From DASXAI01 sp963798445 (GTDB lineage: Bacteria > Actinomycetota > Acidimicrobiia > Acidimicrobiales > Ilumatobacteraceae): a stretch of DNA of 64,000 bases. The position numbers and the translations under genes were made by a program. Under the pieces are notes generated by a model. It made no database searches. It saw only the letters and a list, made by a program, of their open reading frames with translations, and had not been told where the DNA came from. Below, piece after piece: positions 18,439 through 26,682 of the stretch. Within the stretch, counting starts at the first letter, position 1. Every line of letters starts with the position of its first letter. The stretch is taken from contig CAWCTH010000002.1 in assembly GCA_963798445.1 (NCBI GenBank), positions 868,001 through 932,000 on the forward strand, in the 5' to 3' direction.

Positions 18439-19515
18439 TCAGGCCGGGCGCAGGCTCATGAGCTTCAGCCATCGGGCGTGGGCGCAGAGGCCGGCCCAGA
18501 AGCTGGGGTGCACCAGATAGGTGATGTCCCGCTCGGCGCACTGCTGGCGCAAGCGCCGAGCGACCAGCGGGTAGATCGTGTGCGGCAACCGCGGCGCAAG
18601 GTGATGCTCCACTTGATGATCGAGCCCGCCCATGATCCAGCGCAGCACGGGCGCACGGGTGTCGACGTCGACGGTCGTGCGCAGCTGGTAGGCCTCGAAG
18701 TCGGCGCCGCGGCGCGGGGCGTCGGCGACGGAGAAGTCGGCGTTGTCGACGCAGTGGGCGAGTTGGAAGATCACCGCCAAGCTGAAACCGACGAGCCACG
18801 AGCACACGACGTAGAAGGCGAGCACCGCCCACCACGGGAAGAACAGCAGCGGGACGACGAGGGCCCACGACACGTGGACGGCCTTGCCCGCCAGCAGCAG
18901 GGCGAGGTCACGGCGGCGAGGCCGGCGCGGCAGTGGCTGCTCGCCGACGCGCCGGCGAACGAGGTTCGAGAAGTCGGCGAAGACGAGCCACTTGATCGTG
19001 AGGAAGCCGTAGAGGAACCACATGTAGACGTGTTGGTACCGATGCCACGGTCGCCACGGCTGTTGCGGGGCCAACCGGGCGAACGGTGACTGGCTGATGT
19101 CGTTGTCGACACCGACGACATTGGTGTTGCCGTGATGCAGGTGGTTGTGCTTGAACCGCCACAGCCACGAGCTGGCGCCGAGCAGATCGGCGCTGTAGCC
19201 GAGCACCCGGTTCCATCGCGCCGATCCGGTCAACGACGAATGATTGGCGTCGTGCATGACGCTGGTAGCGGTCGCTACCACGGCGATGACCAACGCGAAG
19301 GCGCAGGCCACTCGCACGGCGAAGCTCGTGGAGGCGAGGACCAGACCCCAGTAGGAGGCGAGCCCCAGCGCGCCGATCACGACGCCCTTGCCCTGGGCCC
19401 GACGCCGCGCCCGCGAGATCTCGGCGCTCGTCGGCATGACGCTCTGCGTCAGCGTCGGAGGCGTGCTTCGCTCGATGGGCCGGCGATCGAGCACCGCAAC
19501 CGTCAACTCCGCCAT
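18439..19515 (-). CDS. Membrane fatty-acid desaturase
   Basis: A 358-residue di-iron acyl desaturase. The three His boxes are HDANH (88-92), HNHLHH (123-128) and HQVEHH (300-305). Paired membrane segments lie at about 45-85 and 215-255. The Q/H-x-x-H-H third box is typical of front-end and actinobacterial acyl-lipid desaturases. It introduces a cis double bond into membrane acyl chains using an electron-transfer partner, not found nearby. GAGGGAG precedes ATG 19515. It is monocistronic as far as can be seen. Confidence 0.92.
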   Translation of the reverse strand: MAELTVAVLDRRPIERSTPPTLTQSVMPTSAEISRARRRAQGKGVVIGALGLASYWGLVLASTSFAVRVACAFALVIAVVATATSVMHDANHSSLTGSARWNRVLGYSADLLGASSWLWRFKHNHLHHGNTNVVGVDNDISQSPFARLAPQQPWRPWHRYQHVYMWFLYGFLTIKWLVFADFSNLVRRRVGEQPLPRRPRRRDLALLLAGKAVHVSWALVVPLLFFPWWAVLAFYVVCSWLVGFSLAVIFQLAHCVDNADFSVADAPRRGADFEAYQLRTTVDVDTRAPVLRWIMGGLDHQVEHHLAPRLPHTIYPLVARRLRQQCAERDITYLVHPSFWAGLCAHARWLKLMSLRPA

Positions 19516-19725
19516 CAGCGTGCTCCCTCTTGACCGTCGGATCGGCTAACCGCTGAGGTACCTGCCGAGGTCTGGAGCGGGTGCCGCACGACGCCGCCGA
19601 CGCCGCTCTGCACCCACCAGACTACCGGGGGGCGAGCCGGACGAGCGGCGGCAGCTGGCATGGTTGCGGCGAGGCCACTTACGCTCGCCGGCGTCGGCCG
19701 CCCGTCGCTGACCGGAGGGGGAAAG

Positions 19726-19902
19726 ATGGCACACGTGCAGGTGGAAGATGAGATCGATGCTCCCGCCGAGACCGTCTGGGGACTGGTCGGCGACGTCGGG
19801 GGCCTCATGGCGGCATTCGGCGCTCCGGCCGAGCTCGAGGGCGAAGGCATCGGCACCCTCCGCACGATCACGTTCGGGTCGAAGCGCCACTTCGCCGGCT
19901 GA
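19726..19902 (+). pseudogene. N-terminal fragment of an SRPBCC (polyketide cyclase/START-like) gene
   Basis: ATG 19726, with a good GGAGGGGGAAAG site, encodes only 58 residues. They start MAHVQVEDEIDAPAETVW and match the first third of SRPBCC ligand-binding proteins, normally about 140 residues long. The frame stops at 19902 and none of the remaining family strands is found in other frames downstream. The LLM oxidoreductase begins 38 bases later. This looks like a true 3' deletion, not a frameshift. Confidence 0.65.
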
Positions 19903-19940
19903 TGGCGGCCCCCATCCACCCCACGAGCGAGGACGAGACC

Positions 19941-20801
19941 ATGCAACTCGGTGCGGTGCTTCCCCATCATGAGATCGGCGCCGATCCCGGCGCGCTGCGC
20001 ACCTACATCCAGGGCGTGGAGGAGCTGGGCATGACCCACCTGCTCGCCTACGACCACGTGGTGGGGGCCGATCCCAACCGCCCCGGCGGCTTCCGGGGCG
20101 CCTACGACAAGGACGTCGGGTTCCACGAGCCGCTCACGTTCTTCGCTTTCGCCGCCGGGCTCACCCGCGATCTCGACTTCGCCTCGACCGTGCTCATCCT
20201 GCCGCAACGCCAGGCGGTGCTGGTCGCCAAGCAGGCGGCGGAGGTGGCCATCGTGTCCGGCAACCGGCTGCGGCTCGGCATCGGCACGGGCTGGAACACG
20301 GTCGAGTACGAGGCGTTGAACGAGTCCTTCGGCGACCGCGGCCGCCGTCAGGTGGAGCAGGTCGAGGTCATGCGCCGGCTCTGGACCGAGGACGTCGTGA
20401 GCTTCGAGGGCACCTTTCACACCATCAGCGCGGCCGGCATCAACCCGCGCCCCACGCAGCCCGTTCCCGTGTGGTTCGGTGGTTCGGCGCCGGTGGTGCT
20501 GGAACGGATCGCCCGGATCGGCGACGGGTGGATGCCGCTGGGCAGCCCGGACAAGTCGGTCGAGGCCCTGGAGACCATCCGCCGGCATCGGGAGGCGGCG
20601 GGCCTGTCGATGGACGGCTTCGGCGTCCAGGCCCAGGCCCAGTACGCGGGTGGGACGCCGGAGCGCTGGCGCAGTCACGCCGACAAGTGGCGCGCCGCCG
20701 GCGCCACCCACCTGGCGGTGGCGACCCACAACGCCGGCCCGACCGATGTGGATGGCCACCTCGACCGGATCCGACAGTACCGAGACGCCGTCGCCGACTG
20801 A
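19941..20801 (+). CDS. LLM-class (F420-dependent type) oxidoreductase
   Basis: A 286-residue TIM-barrel flavin/F420 enzyme of the luciferase-like monooxygenase class. The blocks HLLAYDHVVGADP, STVLILPQRQAVLVAKQAA, GIGTGWNTVEYEAL and PVWFGGSAP are those of F420-dependent members. It would reduce or oxidise a small organic substrate with deazaflavin F420 or FMN. ATG 19941 has a GCGAGGACGAG stretch upstream. It directly follows a truncated SRPBCC gene, whose leader it may have inherited. Confidence 0.9.
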   Translation: MQLGAVLPHHEIGADPGALRTYIQGVEELGMTHLLAYDHVVGADPNRPGGFRGAYDKDVGFHEPLTFFAFAAGLTRDLDFASTVLILPQRQAVLVAKQAAEVAIVSGNRLRLGIGTGWNTVEYEALNESFGDRGRRQVEQVEVMRRLWTEDVVSFEGTFHTISAAGINPRPTQPVPVWFGGSAPVVLERIARIGDGWMPLGSPDKSVEALETIRRHREAAGLSMDGFGVQAQAQYAGGTPERWRSHADKWRAAGATHLAVATHNAGPTDVDGHLDRIRQYRDAVAD

Positions 20802-20819
20802 GGCGTTACCCGCTCGGCG

Positions 20820-21776
20820 CTACCAGGCGTAGGCCTCGGGCGCGGCGCCACCGGGGCCGGGGAAGATCTTGTCGAGGCGATCGAGGGCGTCCTGCTCCAG
20901 CGTGATGTCCAGCGCCCGGAGGGAGCCCGTGAACTGCGCGCCGGTACGGGGCCCGATGATGGGCGCGGTGACCGCGGGCTGGTGCAGCAGCCACGCCAGC
21001 GCCACGTCGGCGGGCTCCTCGCCCAGCTCCGCGCACAGCCCTTCCCACGCCTCGAGCTGATCGCGGTTGCGCTCCACGGCCTTGGTCACCCGTTCGGCGC
21101 CGCGACGACCCTCGGTCACCTTCTTGAGCGCGCCACCCAGCAGGCCGCCACCCAGCGGGCTCCAGGGCAGGATGCCGATGCCGTAGCCCTGGGCCGCCGG
21201 AAGCACCTCCAGCTCCACCATGCGGGCCCGCAGGTTGTAGAGGCTCTGCTCGGACACCAGCCCCAGGGAGCCCCGGCGCCGGGCGGCCTCGTTGGCCTGC
21301 ACGAGGTGCCAGCCGGCGAAGTTGGAGCTGCCGACGTACAGCACCTTGCCCTGAGCGACCAGCAGGTCCATCGCCTGCCAGATCTCGTCCCACGACGTGT
21401 CCCGATCGACGTGGTGCATCTGGTAGAGGTCGATGTGATCGGTCTGCAGCCGTCGCAGGCTGTCCTCGCAGGCTTGGCGGATGTGCAACGCCGACAGGCG
21501 TGACGTGTTCGGCCACGGGTTCCGCCCGCCGTAGACCTTCGTGGCCAGCACCACCTTGTCCCGCCGGTCGCCCTGCGCGAACCACCGACCGAGGATCTGC
21601 TCCGTCTCGGTCGCCCCGTACACGTTGGCGGTGTCGAAGAAGTTGATCCCGGCGTCCAGTGCCGCGCCCATGATCTGATGGCTCGTGACCTCGTCGGTCT
21701 CAGGACCGAAGTTCATCGTGCCGAGACACAGCGGGCTGACACGAAGGCCGGTGCGGCCGAGCAAGCGGTAGTCCAT
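20820..21776 (-). CDS. Aldo/keto reductase
   Basis: A 318-residue NADPH-dependent TIM-barrel reductase. The catalytic tetrad is visible: Asp and Tyr in FFDTANVYGATE, Lys in VLATKVYGG and His in LYQMHHVDRDTS. C-terminal cofactor residues are in APIIGPRTGAQFTGS. It resembles the YajO/Tas-like and actinobacterial AKR groups. The protein reduces aldehydes or ketones in the cytosol; the substrate is unknown. It converges on the LLM gene with an 18-base gap. Confidence 0.92.
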   Translation of the reverse strand: MDYRLLGRTGLRVSPLCLGTMNFGPETDEVTSHQIMGAALDAGINFFDTANVYGATETEQILGRWFAQGDRRDKVVLATKVYGGRNPWPNTSRLSALHIRQACEDSLRRLQTDHIDLYQMHHVDRDTSWDEIWQAMDLLVAQGKVLYVGSSNFAGWHLVQANEAARRRGSLGLVSEQSLYNLRARMVELEVLPAAQGYGIGILPWSPLGGGLLGGALKKVTEGRRGAERVTKAVERNRDQLEAWEGLCAELGEEPADVALAWLLHQPAVTAPIIGPRTGAQFTGSLRALDITLEQDALDRLDKIFPGPGGAAPEAYAW

Positions 21777-21905
21777 GCGGGCAAACCTACCGGCGACACT
21801 TTCCGTGGCCGCAGATCGATGTCGCCCTGGACGTTCTCATGCGCGATATGTGTCGTAATCGACGGCAACCGCAGTCAGTACGCCGAGGGGCGCGAGGTCG
21901 TGGCG

Positions 21906-24878
21906 TCAGGTGTCGACGGACACGAGCGTCAGGCCGATCCTGCCGTTGCCGTCGTCGTGGGACACCGCGCCGAGGTAGCTCTGCTCCGGGTCGAGCCCGG
22001 ACCAGCTGAGCGACACGGTGCCGGTCGCCGACGAGACGGCCTCGGTCGGCACGTCGTCGATGACGAGACTGCCGCCCGACTCGGCCGGCACCTCCCAGCT
22101 CGACAGTGAGTACGCCAGCGGTGGGTTCGGCACTTGCCAACCGTGCACCACCATCGTGTAGGTGCCGTCGGCCGGACGCACCAGATCGATGGTCTCGTCG
22201 GTGCCGCCGTTGGTGCTCTGGGCCACCAGCTTGCCCGCCGAATCCAGCAGGTACAGGTCCAGGTCGTTGTCACCGGGCATCACGAGGCGCCAGCGCACGA
22301 ACTCGGCTCCCTGGATGGTGAACGGGATCTTGTCCACACCGGCGCCGTCGTCGGGGCTGGGGAAGGTCTGGTCGGGATCCTGGCTGATCTCACCACTCGT
22401 GTCCGTCGCCGGCACCAGCCCGTGCGGCGCCGCGGTGTACGGGCCGGAGTAGCCGAACTTCACGTCGAAGTCGAGCGAGCCACGGGTGCCCGTGCCCGCT
22501 ACCGCGGCGGGGGCGTCGAGCGGCACCCCCTGGACCGCGATCGGGCTGCGGGCGGCGTACCCGCCTCCGTTCCAGGTGATGTCGCCGAAGCGCCACTGGC
22601 CGACCGGCGCATCGACGTTGGTGATCGTGAGCGTGTACGACGCCGTCTGGCCCGGCTGGAGGGCCAAGTGGCCGGGCGTGACGGCGACGGTGTAGCCGTC
22701 GGGTGCGGTGATGGTGGGCTGCCAGTCCACCTCGACATCGGCCACGCTGGTGACCCGCCGGGTGACGGTCTGCGTACCGGCCAGCGCCGCCACGCCGATC
22801 GACGGGTAGTTCAGATCGACGGCGTCGACCGGGGTGCCGGCCCCCTCGATCAGCGGGCACGTGGCCTGTGGGTCGGCGAAGATGGACTCATCCTCGTCGC
22901 AGAGGAAGCCCAGGTAGTCGAGCATGCCGGCGTCGTAGACGAGACCGGGGTTGAACGCCGATCCCGGGTCGGCCACCACACCCGGATCGACTTGGCCGGA
23001 ACCCATGTCGAACGGATCGGCCGGGCTGACGCGATCGCTGTCGCGCACCTGGGTGTTGGCCGTCGTCATGATGGCCGACTTCGCCATCGCCGCGGTCCAC
23101 TCGGGGTGGGCCTGCTTGAGGAGGGCGTAGATGCCGGCGATGTGCGGGCTGGACATGGAGGTGCCGGCGATCGCCTGGAACAGCTCACCCGTTTGGCCGG
23201 CGCCCGGATCACCCATCGGCGAGTTGCCGGCCAGGATCTGAAGACCCGGCGCGGTGATGTCCGGCTTGATGATGTCGGCGGCCGTCGGGCTGGGACCGCG
23301 CGAGGAGAAGATGGTGGTCTCCGGCGCGTTCGGTGACGTCGTGTTCGGGCCGGGAACGAGGGTGGCCGCCGGCGCCGCCGTCACCGCGAGGTACGTCTTC
23401 ACCTTCATCCCGTCGGTGAAGTTGACGTGCACCGTCGGCACCCAGAAGTTGTCGGTGAAGAGGTTGTCGTCGTCGTTGTTGTTGTAGAGGACCATCCCCT
23501 TGCCGCCGGCGTGCAGGACGGCCAGGCTCTTGTCCACTCGGCCGTTGCCGCCGCGCCGGCACAGCACGATCTTGCCCGTCACCACGCTCGGGTCGAGGCT
23601 GCCGTCCAGGCAGAGATCGCTCCCGGCGGCGGCGGCGTCCACGAGTGGCAGCGGCTCGGTGCCGAGGGTGACCGTGGCCCCGGAGATCTTCAGCTTCGGT
23701 CGCCCCGCCAGCTGCACGGTGCCCGAGAAGAAGCGGCTCTGGGTGTTGGCGCCGACCGCCGTGACCCACGGGACGTCGGCCGGGCCGCCGATCGTGGCGG
23801 GGTCCGGTCCGTCGTTGCCGGCCGATGTGGCCACGAAGACACCGGCGTCAGCGGCGAAGAGGAAGGCGAGCGTGTCGCCCGTGAGGAGGTTGGCGCCCCC
23901 GCCGACGGAGTAGTTGATGACGCCGACGCCGTCGGCCACCGATTGGTCGATGGCGGCAGCGAGGTCGGACGTGAACCCGCCCTGGCGCCCCAACGCCTTG
24001 TAGGCGATGATCTGCGCGCGAGGCGCGATGCCCGAGATGATCCCCCGATCGACGCCGAAGATCTGCGCCGGCACGCCGGCATCGCCGGCCGCCGTCGACG
24101 CCGTGTGGGTGCCGTGACCCTCGTCGTCGCGCGCCGAGTCGAACTCACCCGGTTCGATGGGAATGAGGGCGCGGTACGTGTCGAGCATCTCCCGCGCGCC
24201 GATCAGCTTGTTGTTGCAAGTGAAAGGAGCGTCATTGGGGTCAACGGCGGTGTTGCCGAAGTCGCAGGCAGACCGCTCGGTGGTGTCCAGGGGCTCGGGC
24301 GGCGGCGGGTACGTACCGTCGTCGGCGAAGCTGGGGTGCTCCGGCCAGATTCCGGTATCGATCACGCCGACCACCACACCGGCGCCGGTGAGGCCCGTGT
24401 CCCACGCCCCGCCGGGCTGGTCGAGGCCCAGGAAGCCGGGGCTCGAGTCCGTCTGCACGTGGCGCAGCTCGTCGGGCACCACGAGGGCCACCCTCGGATC
24501 GGCGGCGATGGCCACTGCCGCGTCGTAGTCGACCAGTGCGGAGAAGCCGTTGAGGGCGTTGGTGTAGTCGTGGATCTTGACGTTGCTGCTGAGCCCGGCG
24601 TCGCGCAGCACCGTCGCGTGGGACGCCTTCATCGTCGATGCCCGGGCGCGGGCCGCCGGAGCGTCGAGCTGGTTGGGAGCCACCGACTTGGCCAGTGGGT
24701 CGGCGGCCAGCACGACGACGTAACTGCCGGTGGCGCTCTTGCCGAGGACCTTGGCGGCGCCGGCGGCGCTAGCGGAATGAGGCGGCGGGGCCGATTGCGC
24801 GCCGGCGGTCGTGGCCGGCACGACGAGGCTGACGAGGAGAGCGGCGCCCGACAGCAGGGAAACGAACCTCTTCGCCAT
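21906..24878 (-). CDS. Secreted subtilisin-like serine protease (S8) with PA domain
   Basis: A 990-residue exported protease. A Sec signal covers residues 1-28, an I9-type inhibitory propeptide about 50-140 and the catalytic domain about 165-620. The triad is Asp174 (GVIDTGIWPEH), His255 (GHGTHTAS) and Ser574 (AGTSMSSPH), with oxyanion Asn355 (TSAGNDGPD). A PA insert of about 395-520 lies between Asn and Ser, as in C5a-peptidase and plant-subtilase types. Fn3-like and pre-peptidase C-terminal beta domains follow. No sortase motif or membrane anchor is seen at the end. It probably digests extracellular protein. Confidence 0.93.
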   Translation of the reverse strand: MAKRFVSLLSGAALLVSLVVPATTAGAQSAPPPHSASAAGAAKVLGKSATGSYVVVLAADPLAKSVAPNQLDAPAARARASTMKASHATVLRDAGLSSNVKIHDYTNALNGFSALVDYDAAVAIAADPRVALVVPDELRHVQTDSSPGFLGLDQPGGAWDTGLTGAGVVVGVIDTGIWPEHPSFADDGTYPPPPEPLDTTERSACDFGNTAVDPNDAPFTCNNKLIGAREMLDTYRALIPIEPGEFDSARDDEGHGTHTASTAAGDAGVPAQIFGVDRGIISGIAPRAQIIAYKALGRQGGFTSDLAAAIDQSVADGVGVINYSVGGGANLLTGDTLAFLFAADAGVFVATSAGNDGPDPATIGGPADVPWVTAVGANTQSRFFSGTVQLAGRPKLKISGATVTLGTEPLPLVDAAAAGSDLCLDGSLDPSVVTGKIVLCRRGGNGRVDKSLAVLHAGGKGMVLYNNNDDDNLFTDNFWVPTVHVNFTDGMKVKTYLAVTAAPAATLVPGPNTTSPNAPETTIFSSRGPSPTAADIIKPDITAPGLQILAGNSPMGDPGAGQTGELFQAIAGTSMSSPHIAGIYALLKQAHPEWTAAMAKSAIMTTANTQVRDSDRVSPADPFDMGSGQVDPGVVADPGSAFNPGLVYDAGMLDYLGFLCDEDESIFADPQATCPLIEGAGTPVDAVDLNYPSIGVAALAGTQTVTRRVTSVADVEVDWQPTITAPDGYTVAVTPGHLALQPGQTASYTLTITNVDAPVGQWRFGDITWNGGGYAARSPIAVQGVPLDAPAAVAGTGTRGSLDFDVKFGYSGPYTAAPHGLVPATDTSGEISQDPDQTFPSPDDGAGVDKIPFTIQGAEFVRWRLVMPGDNDLDLYLLDSAGKLVAQSTNGGTDETIDLVRPADGTYTMVVHGWQVPNPPLAYSLSSWEVPAESGGSLVIDDVPTEAVSSATGTVSLSWSGLDPEQSYLGAVSHDDGNGRIGLTLVSVDT

Positions 24879-24961
24879 GTGGCTCCTCCTCGTGGCAGTT
24901 CACGCGCCGTCAACCTAGAAGGGCGGTCGGGCCACCACAAGAGGTCGTTTTTCGACCGCGG

Positions 24962-25447
24962 TCAGCTGTCGCCGGTCGATGGTGGCTGGCGCAGCGGCTG
25001 GTCGCAGAAGAACGGCTTGGTCGATCCGCCGCTGTGATAGCGGTACACGACGCCACCGGCACCCAGCTCGATGAGGGCGCCGTCCACCAGGACTTGGGTG
25101 TAGCTCATCCCCGGTTGAGGGCAACCGAGGCTGCTGTCGGGCCAGACGACCACGACCGCCGACAGCGTCGACACAGCGCTCGGATCGACACCCAAGCGAC
25201 GGGCGAGGTCAGCCACCGCCATGTCGATGTACGGCTTGAGGCCTTCGTCGATCCTGCCCTGCTCGAACACGGTGCTGCTGCTCCCTCCGCTCGTGGGCGC
25301 GCCGGCGGTGGTGCTCGCCCCCGCTGCCGTGGACGGCGCCACTGATGCCGCGGTCGTGGTTGAGGATGTCGTCTTGCTGTCGGCACACGCCGCCACCGTG
25401 AGGGCTGCCGCCACTATCACCAATCCGACCGATCGCGTCACCGTCAT
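24962..25447 (-). CDS. Hypothetical lipoprotein
   Basis: A 161-residue protein with a lipoprotein signal, lipobox TVAAC at about residue 21, and a Ser/Thr/Ala-rich linker to about residue 65. The remaining 95 residues form a small alpha/beta domain with a single conserved-looking block WPDSSLGCPQPGMSYTQ followed by a Gly-rich turn, as in small secreted actinobacterial proteins of unknown function. It probably sits on the outer face of the membrane. It lies between the protease and the phosphoesterase, all on the same strand, but gaps are too wide to assume one operon. Confidence 0.75.
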   Translation of the reverse strand: MTVTRSVGLVIVAAALTVAACADSKTTSSTTTAASVAPSTAAGASTTAGAPTSGGSSSTVFEQGRIDEGLKPYIDMAVADLARRLGVDPSAVSTLSAVVVVWPDSSLGCPQPGMSYTQVLVDGALIELGAGGVVYRYHSGGSTKPFFCDQPLRQPPSTGDS

Positions 25448-25480
25448 GCCGTCGCGACGCTAGTGGGATCGACGGTGGCG

Positions 25481-26314
25481 TCAGTGTTGGTACGGGTTCG
25501 GGATGTCGTGGAGCAGCGTGAACTGCCCGAGGCCGGCCGGTTCGACGAGCTGTGCATCGAAGCGCCCGTTCTCGCCCAGCTCCAGCACCACGACGCCGCG
25601 TCGCTTCGCGCCGAACGTCGGCTGCATCTCCTCGGGCAGGACCGCCCACGTCGTGGGGGCCTACACATGCCGTGAGCCCACGAGGTCGAGCTGGCGGTAC
25701 TGGTGGACGTGGCCGCTCACGACCAACTCGACCGGTCGGCCGGTGAGCAGCGCCAGCAAGCGGTGGCGCGCCGGCGGGGGCACGAACCGGTAGGGCGGAG
25801 CGGCGGCCATCTCGTCGCCGGCGGCGACCACCGGCTTGTGCAGGACGAGCACCGTCGCCTCGTCATCGAGCCGTTCCGACAGACACGCTTCGAGCCACTG
25901 CCACTGACCTTCCTCGGCGTCGAGGCCGGAGTCCAGGAGTTGGGCGTTGATCGCCAGCAACGTCCAACCGTCCATATCGAGAGCCCAATGGTCGGGACCC
26001 ACGACCTCGAGCCAGCGCTCCTGGCGGGCCGCACTGATGGCCACATCCGGGGGCGCGTCGGCCCGTGGGTTGTCGCCGATGTCGTGGTTGCCGGGCACCG
26101 CGTACCAGGCCGCGTCGAGGCGGTCGAGCTGCCGGCGCGAGTGGCGCAGATCCTCGACGCGGTTCGCACCGTCGAGGGACAGGTCGCCGGCGTGCACGAC
26201 GACCTCGGGCTCGGTCGCGGCGACGTAGCGGAGCACCGCGTCCCAGTTGCCGTCGGCCTGGGGCGCCGCCGGCGACAGGTGGGTGTCCGAGACGATCGCC
26301 ACCCGCACGGTCAT
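25481..26314 (-). pseudogene. Metallophosphoesterase (Icc/CpdA-like) with an in-frame UAG
   Basis: The calcineurin-like fold motifs are complete: SDTHLSP, HAGDLSLDG, PGNHDIGD, VVAAGDEM and the final SGHVHQYRQ. The frame then meets TAG at 25661-25663, yet the same frame continues for 59 more codons (APTTWAVLPEEMQP... to a TGA at 25481) with clear family sequence. Homologues usually read RHVWAPTTW here, so the TAG replaces a Trp TGG codon by one G-to-A change. The full protein would have 277 residues. It likely hydrolyses phosphodiesters such as cyclic nucleotides. Confidence 0.85.
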
Positions 26315-26505
26315 GACCGGTCCGGACCGCGCGACGAGCCGGCGGGCACGACATGGATCGCCCGGAGCCGCTGGAGCACGTCCGGCGACAGGCCGGCGCG
26401 CTGCGTCAGGTAGGCGTCGATGCCGCCGTGGTCACGGTCGACGGCGTCGATCGCCTCGGCCATCGCCCAACGGGGCACGCGGAGGACACCGGCGGTGACG
26501 TCAAC
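26311..26505 (-). pseudogene. C-terminal remnant of a tyrosine-phosphatase-type protein
   Basis: The last 60 residues of a longer open frame read like the C-terminus of Y_phosphatase3-type proteins (AMAEAIDAVDRDHGGIDAYL, then LSPDVLQRLRA). The catalytic Cys-x5-Arg loop expected upstream is absent in all three frames, and the sequence before about 26505 shows no family similarity. The stop overlaps the phosphoesterase ATG (ATGA), so the pair was once translationally coupled. The 5' part of the gene seems lost in a deletion whose edge lies between 26505 and 26680. Confidence 0.45.
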
Positions 26506-26682
26506 CCAACGACCGGTGAACAGCGGGGAGACCCGTGGCCGCAGGCCCCTCGATCGGGCCCGGGCGAGCCGGCCGGACGTCGCGGACTGCAAGAATCCCG
26601 TGCCCTGTCCGACCTGAGCACCGCCGCGCCGGCCTTCGTCGACCTGGCTCACCAGATCGTGTGGCCACGGTGACGACGGTCG

